A program made the position numbers and the translations under genes. Shown here piece after piece: positions 5,740 to 5,906 of a stretch of 5,906 nucleotides of DNA; position 1 is the first letter of the stretch; the number at the start of each line of letters is the position of its first letter. The stretch is from the NCBI GenBank assembly GCA_020832725.1, contig JAFIEC010000192.1:1-5906 (forward strand). The letters run 5' to 3'. Source of the stretch: Paracoccaceae bacterium. GTDB taxonomy: Bacteria > Pseudomonadota > Alphaproteobacteria > Rhodobacterales > Rhodobacteraceae. Under the pieces are notes generated by a model, which saw nothing but the letters and a program-made list of their open reading frames with translations, was not told where the DNA came from and ran no database searches.

Positions 5740-5906
5740 CGGCCATGCCCCTCCTGGCCGCTCAGATCAGCCCAGGCACGAAAGGCCGGAGTGGCCGTCA
5801 CCGCGCCCTCGAGGATCAACTCCCGCCACACCTTCGCCGCCTCGACGAAATAGGGAACACTGCCGGGGAACATCGTCAGCGAGATCGCCTCGGCCAGTTC
5901 GGCCTC
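5736..5906 (-). CDS. CMD/AhpD-like paralog, partial (C-terminal 56 residues)
   Basis: The frame enters from the right edge and ends at a TGA at 5736-5738; the N-terminus lies outside the window. The 56 residues visible align without gaps to residues 184-233 of the downstream CMD-like protein, with 19 identities in 50 by eye. Shared landmarks are EA[IL]S, P..V...F...A..VW.EL, G, and P.FR.WA. This makes it a diverged paralog, with the WRELILEGAVTATPAFRAWA helix-turn region as the conserved tail. Its TGA overlaps the ATG of the next gene (ATGA), so the two proteins are probably made in a fixed ratio and may assemble together. It ends soon after the shared tail, lacking the roughly 20-residue extension of its partner. 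Function is inferred only through the paralogy. Confidence 0.72.
   Translation of the reverse strand, partial: EAELAEAISLTMFPGSVPYFVEAAKVWRELILEGAVTATPAFRAWADLSGQEGHGR

Overview
The window is GC-rich (by eye about two thirds G+C) with strong G/C preference at third codon positions and good AGGAG-type ribosome binding sites. The aspartate-semialdehyde dehydrogenase looks like the alphaproteobacterial form. Together these suggest an alphaproteobacterium, most likely a Rhodobacterales/Paracoccus-like organism. That assignment rests on recalled protein style, not on a search. Nothing in the window looks mobile: I see no transposase, integrase, tRNA, rRNA or CRISPR array.

Layout from left to right. 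(1) At 1-321 on the minus strand is the N-terminal 107 codons of an unrecognised protein that runs off the left edge. (2) At 506-1528, also minus, is a complete asd gene for aspartate-semialdehyde dehydrogenase (lysine, diaminopimelate, threonine and methionine biosynthesis). (3) At 1529-1641 is a short divergent promoter region holding an inverted repeat built on TTGCGC/GCGCAA. (4) At 1642-4589 on the plus strand is an amino-sugar module: a ROK-family N-acetylglucosamine kinase (nagK), overlapping by 4 bases with N-acetylglucosamine-6-phosphate deacetylase (nagA), followed 66 bases later by a GntR-family regulator with a UTRA-type ligand domain. (5) From the right edge back to 4596 on the minus strand is a tightly packed operon: the C-terminus of one carboxymuconolactone decarboxylase (CMD)/AhpD-like protein, a complete second CMD-like paralog overlapping it by 4 bases, and a small NTF2/SnoaL-like protein 1 base further on. 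This operon converges on the regulator gene with only 6 bases between the stop codons.

Working together: NagK phosphorylates free GlcNAc with ATP, and NagA removes the acetyl group to give glucosamine-6-phosphate. A deaminase (nagB) and a transporter would complete catabolism, but neither is inside this module, which is closed off by asd on one side and the convergent operon on the other. The GntR/UTRA protein could control the nag genes, itself, or the convergent CMD/NTF2 operon; the sequence does not decide. The least understood part is the CMD-CMD-NTF2 operon. Its two CMD paralogs are only moderately similar to each other (19 of 50 identical residues in an ungapped comparison done by eye). 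The complete one lacks the AhpD CxxC active site and carries two internal His-His motifs instead. I found no clear evidence of an entirely new system, but that operon is where unexplained biochemistry is most likely.
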